A stretch of 64,000 bases of DNA, from positions 4,008,501-4,072,500 of the forward strand of contig NZ_WBXN01000004.1 of assembly GCF_008973465.1 (NCBI RefSeq), given 5' to 3'. Below the pieces are notes generated by a model. The model was not told where the DNA came from and did no database searches. It saw nothing but the letters and a program-made list of their open reading frames with translations. Positions 61,963 through 64,000 of the stretch are shown piece after piece; within the stretch, counting starts at the first letter, position 1, and every line of letters begins with the position of its first letter. A program made the position numbers and the translations under genes. Source of the stretch: Streptomyces sp. SS1-1. Lineage in GTDB: Bacteria; Actinomycetota; Actinomycetes; Streptomycetales; Streptomycetaceae.

Positions 61963-62164
61963 CCCGGGGCGCCTGCCCTGCCGGGGCCAGCCGGCGCCGT
62001 TGCGGCCGACCCGTCCGGGGTTGCCTGCGATGTCACGCCCCGCCCGCCCTGCCGGCGTAGGCGCCCGCCTGCGCCGGCCGCCCCCACCCAACCGCTCGCG
62101 CCAGCGCACTCCCCAACCTCCGGCCACCCTGCCGTCGCCCCGCCACCCGGAGGACCATGGCCCC
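61243..62164. other. Non-coding region built of degenerate repeats
   Basis: 922 bases without a supported gene. Besides the 3'-end duplicate, an imperfect ~90-base direct repeat lies at 61312-61400 and 61552-61640 (offset 240), and CACGGCCCGATCGCCCGGCC-like blocks recur near 61517 and 61645. Open frames on both strands here encode only Gly/Arg/Pro/Ala low-complexity sequence and I do not call them. Confidence 0.7.
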
Positions 62165-62968
62165 ATGACGGCCCCCTCCCACGCAGCCCGTGCCCACTCC
62201 TTCAACTCCGCCGCCGCCCAGTACGCGGCGAACCGGCCCTCCTACCCGCCCGCCCTCTTCGACGCGGTCGAGGAACTCGCCGGACGGTCACTGACCGGCG
62301 CACGGGTCGTCGACGTGGGTGCCGGTACCGGGATCGCCACAGCCCTGTTGCGCGAGCGCGGCGCAGACGTGCTCGCGGTGGAGCCCGGCGACGGTATGGC
62401 GGCCCAGTTCCGCCACAGTCACCCCGGCATCCCGCTCGTGCGGGGCAACGGCGACGCCCTTCCCCTGGCCGACTCCTCCGCCGACTTCCTCACCTACGCC
62501 CAGGCCTGGCACTGGACCGACCCCGCCCGCTCGGTGCCGGAGGCGCTGCGGGTGCTGCGCCCGGGCGGCGCGCTGGCCCTCTGGTGGAACATCACCCCGC
62601 TCGACATCCCCTGGCACGTCGAGCAGGCGGTCCGCATCGAGCGCCGCTTCGGCCTCCACACCGGCGATCCGGCCCCCGCCGCCGACCTGCAGGGCCGGGG
62701 TGACCGGGCCGCCCAGGCCGACCCCAGCGGCCGCCTCACCTTCACCTCCCGCAGGGTTCGCTGGAGCCGGCGCGTCCCCGTCGACACCCACCTCGCCAAC
62801 CTCGGCAGCCACTCGGTCTTCCTGGTCCACGGCACCGAGGCGAGCACCGCCTTCTTCGCCGAGGAGAGGCGCCACCTCCTCGACGCCTTCCCGGACGGGA
62901 CCGTCGAGGAGACCTACGACGTGGACCTGATCGTCGCCGTCACCCCCGAGAGCCCGCACGGCCCTTGA
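62165..62968 (+). CDS. Class I SAM-dependent methyltransferase (small-molecule type)
   Basis: 267 aa. 'FNSAAAQYAANRPSYPPALF' at the N-terminus and motif I 'VVDVGAGTGIATALLRERG' (about residues 46-64), then 'VLAVEPGDGMAAQFR', 'ALPLADSSADFLTYAQAWHW' and 'ALRVLRPGGALALWW' define a UbiE/Methyltransf_11-type enzyme. Trans-aconitate-methyltransferase relatives share the 'AWHW' block. Substrate unknown. The start region has no clear ribosome site; ATG 62165 is chosen because similarity to the family begins there. Confidence 0.88.
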   Translation: MTAPSHAARAHSFNSAAAQYAANRPSYPPALFDAVEELAGRSLTGARVVDVGAGTGIATALLRERGADVLAVEPGDGMAAQFRHSHPGIPLVRGNGDALPLADSSADFLTYAQAWHWTDPARSVPEALRVLRPGGALALWWNITPLDIPWHVEQAVRIERRFGLHTGDPAPAADLQGRGDRAAQADPSGRLTFTSRRVRWSRRVPVDTHLANLGSHSVFLVHGTEASTAFFAEERRHLLDAFPDGTVEETYDVDLIVAVTPESPHGP

Positions 62969-63010
62969 CGCTCCCCTCCCGACGCGAGCATTATTCATCA
63001 CATGATGAAT
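62965..63010 (+). promoter_or_regulatory. Promoter and start-codon-overlapping operator of the ABC exporter
   Basis: TTGACG (62965-62970) and CATTAT (62989-62994) are separated by 18 bases. A perfect eight-base dyad ATTCATCA-CA-TGATGAAT (62993-63010) overlaps the -10 and the first codons of the ATPase gene. The placement suggests a repressor, perhaps encoded past the right edge. Confidence 0.6.
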
Positions 63011-63820
63011 TATGACGCCGTCCGCACGGACCCTCCCGACGGCGACGGCACCCCGGACGAGCCCGCCGTCCGGGCCGATTCCCTCACCGTCGTCCGCGGC
63101 ACCCGCCAGGTCCTGCGGGACCTCGCCTTCACCGTCCCGCGCGGGCAGATCACCGGCCTGCTCGGCCCCTCCGGCTGCGGCAAGACCACCCTCATGCGGG
63201 CCGTCGTCGGCACCCAGGCCAAGGTCACCGGCACCCTGGACGTCCTCGGCCACCCCGCCGGACACCCCTCCCTGCGCACCCGCATCGGCTACGTCACCCA
63301 AGCCCCCTCCGTCTACGACGACCTGACGGTCCGCCAGAACCTCGACTACTTCGCGGCGATCCTCGACCCCGGCCGCTCCGCCGCCGACCGGCGCGCCGAG
63401 CACGTCACCCGCGCCATCGCCGACGTCGACCTCACCAGCCACGCCGACGCCCTGGCCGGTGCCCTCTCCGGCGGACAGCGAAGCCGCGTCTCCCTGGCCG
63501 TCGCCCTCCTCGGCGCCCCCGAACTCCTCGTCCTGGACGAACCGACCGTCGGCCTCGACCCCGTCCTGCGCCGCGACCTCTGGGCCCTCTTCCACGACAT
63601 CGCCGCCTCCCGCGGCGCCACCCTCCTCATCTCCTCCCACGTCATGGACGAGGCCGAGCGCTGCCACCGCCTCCTCCTCATGCGCGAGGGCCGCGTCCTC
63701 GCCGACGACACCCCCGAAGCCCTCCGCGCCCGCACGGACTCCGAGACCGTCGAAGCGGCCTTCCTGCACCTGGTCGACGAGGCGGCCGCCGCCGCCCGCG
63801 CGAAGGAGACCACCCGATGA
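63002..63820 (+). CDS. ABC transporter ATP-binding protein (DrrA/NodI-type exporter)
   Basis: 272 aa. Walker A 'GLLGPSGCGKTTLMRAV', Q loop 'YVTQAPS', signature 'LSGGQRSRVSLA', Walker B 'LLVLDEPTVGLDP', H loop 'LLISSHV'. Used for ABC-2-type exporters of drugs or lipids. ATG 63002 or the overlapping ATG 63005; no ribosome site is seen and the region lies in an operator-like dyad, so the mRNA may be nearly leaderless. Stop overlaps the permease start (ATGA). Confidence 0.93.
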   Translation: MMNYDAVRTDPPDGDGTPDEPAVRADSLTVVRGTRQVLRDLAFTVPRGQITGLLGPSGCGKTTLMRAVVGTQAKVTGTLDVLGHPAGHPSLRTRIGYVTQAPSVYDDLTVRQNLDYFAAILDPGRSAADRRAEHVTRAIADVDLTSHADALAGALSGGQRSRVSLAVALLGAPELLVLDEPTVGLDPVLRRDLWALFHDIAASRGATLLISSHVMDEAERCHRLLLMREGRVLADDTPEALRARTDSETVEAAFLHLVDEAAAAARAKETTR

Positions 63821-64000
63821 GCACGACCGCGAGCACACCCACCCCGCTCAGCCCCGCCCGCACGCTCGCCACCGCGGCCCGCGTCCTGCGCCAACTCCGC
63901 CACGACCCGCGGACCATCGCCCTGATGCTCCTCATCCCCTGCGTGATGCTCTTCCTGCTGCGCTACGTCTTCGACGGCAGCCCGCGCACCTTCGACACCA
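63817..64000 (+). CDS. ABC-2-type transporter permease (3' end outside window)
   Basis: First 61 codons only. A Thr/Ser/Pro-rich lead, then 'ARVLRQLRHDPRTIALMLLI' and 'PCVMLFLLRYVF', the start of the first TM helix, typical of DrrB/ABC-2 membrane subunits. Translationally coupled to the ATPase. Cut by the right edge of the window. Confidence 0.85.
   Translation, partial: MSTTASTPTPLSPARTLATAARVLRQLRHDPRTIALMLLIPCVMLFLLRYVFDGSPRTFDT

Noticed and set aside
61516..62205. Open frames on both strands in the repeat region
   Set aside because: They encode only Gly/Arg/Pro/Ala low-complexity sequence that follows the DNA repeats.

Overview
The window is high-G+C (about 72 %) DNA packed with genes that use GTG/ATG starts and strong G/C third-position bias. 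Gene content and order (dacB-tilS-hpt-ftsH-folE-folBKP; nuoD2; panC-nadB-nadC-coaX; lsr2-clpC; sigE-cseABC; disA-radA; ilvD) are those of a Streptomyces chromosome core. From memory the order follows the S. coelicolor SCO3408 to SCO3344 region. The species cannot be named from the sequence. I see no prophage, insertion sequence, CRISPR array, rRNA or tRNA.

Layout. 0-7.6 kb: a penicillin-binding carboxypeptidase cut by the left edge, a Zn metalloprotease, tilS, hpt, ftsH and folE. 7.6-10.8 kb (minus strand): folate genes folP, NTF2-like, folB, folK and a DUF3180 membrane protein. 10.8-15.6 kb: an MprF/LysX-like membrane aminoacyltransferase divergent from a membrane esterase, with a SigE-type promoter between them, then a coiled-coil membrane protein. 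15.7-19.7 kb: two PH-domain membrane proteins, an orphan complex I subunit (NuoD2) and, convergent to it, a MidA/NDUFAF7-family methyltransferase. 19.9-25.2 kb: a two-component pair, a TmrB-like ATPase, an ArsR-type regulator and a threonine-aldolase-like enzyme. 25.4-30.8 kb: a tightly overlapping cofactor operon (Rossmann oxidoreductase, panC, nadB, nadC, coaX) for CoA and NAD. 31-34.3 kb: small proteins, a BlaI-type regulator, a GNAT acetyltransferase and Lsr2. 34.3-37.3 kb: clpC behind a promoter region with two ClgR-like sites and a SigR-like promoter. 37.3-41.4 kb: a secreted HAD phosphatase, an M23 peptidase and a TetR/MFS efflux pair with paired operators.

41.5-45.0 kb holds the cell-envelope stress operon sigE-cseA-cseB-cseC. 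45.3-50.1 kb carries genome maintenance genes (mutY, disA, radA) and a secreted protein. 50.3-52.0 kb encodes one of the oddest products: a protein with sigma-factor-like helices, a ZAS-like HxxxCxxC motif, one membrane helix and an outer BACON-like domain. 52-57.8 kb: a cysteine-rich protein, Ppx/GppA, a TIM-barrel isomerase, TetR and ilvD. 57.9-64 kb: a Ser/Thr kinase with a beta-propeller, an SH3-like protein, a small membrane protein flanked by degenerate repeats, a methyltransferase and the start of an ABC exporter operon cut by the right edge.

Common themes are envelope stress, proteostasis and cofactor supply. Three promoters (ftsH, folE, clpC) match the thiol-stress SigR pattern, one (mprF-like) matches SigE, and at least 15 genes look leaderless, with TANNNT ending 6-7 bases before the start codon. 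All regulatory calls are pattern matches made by eye.
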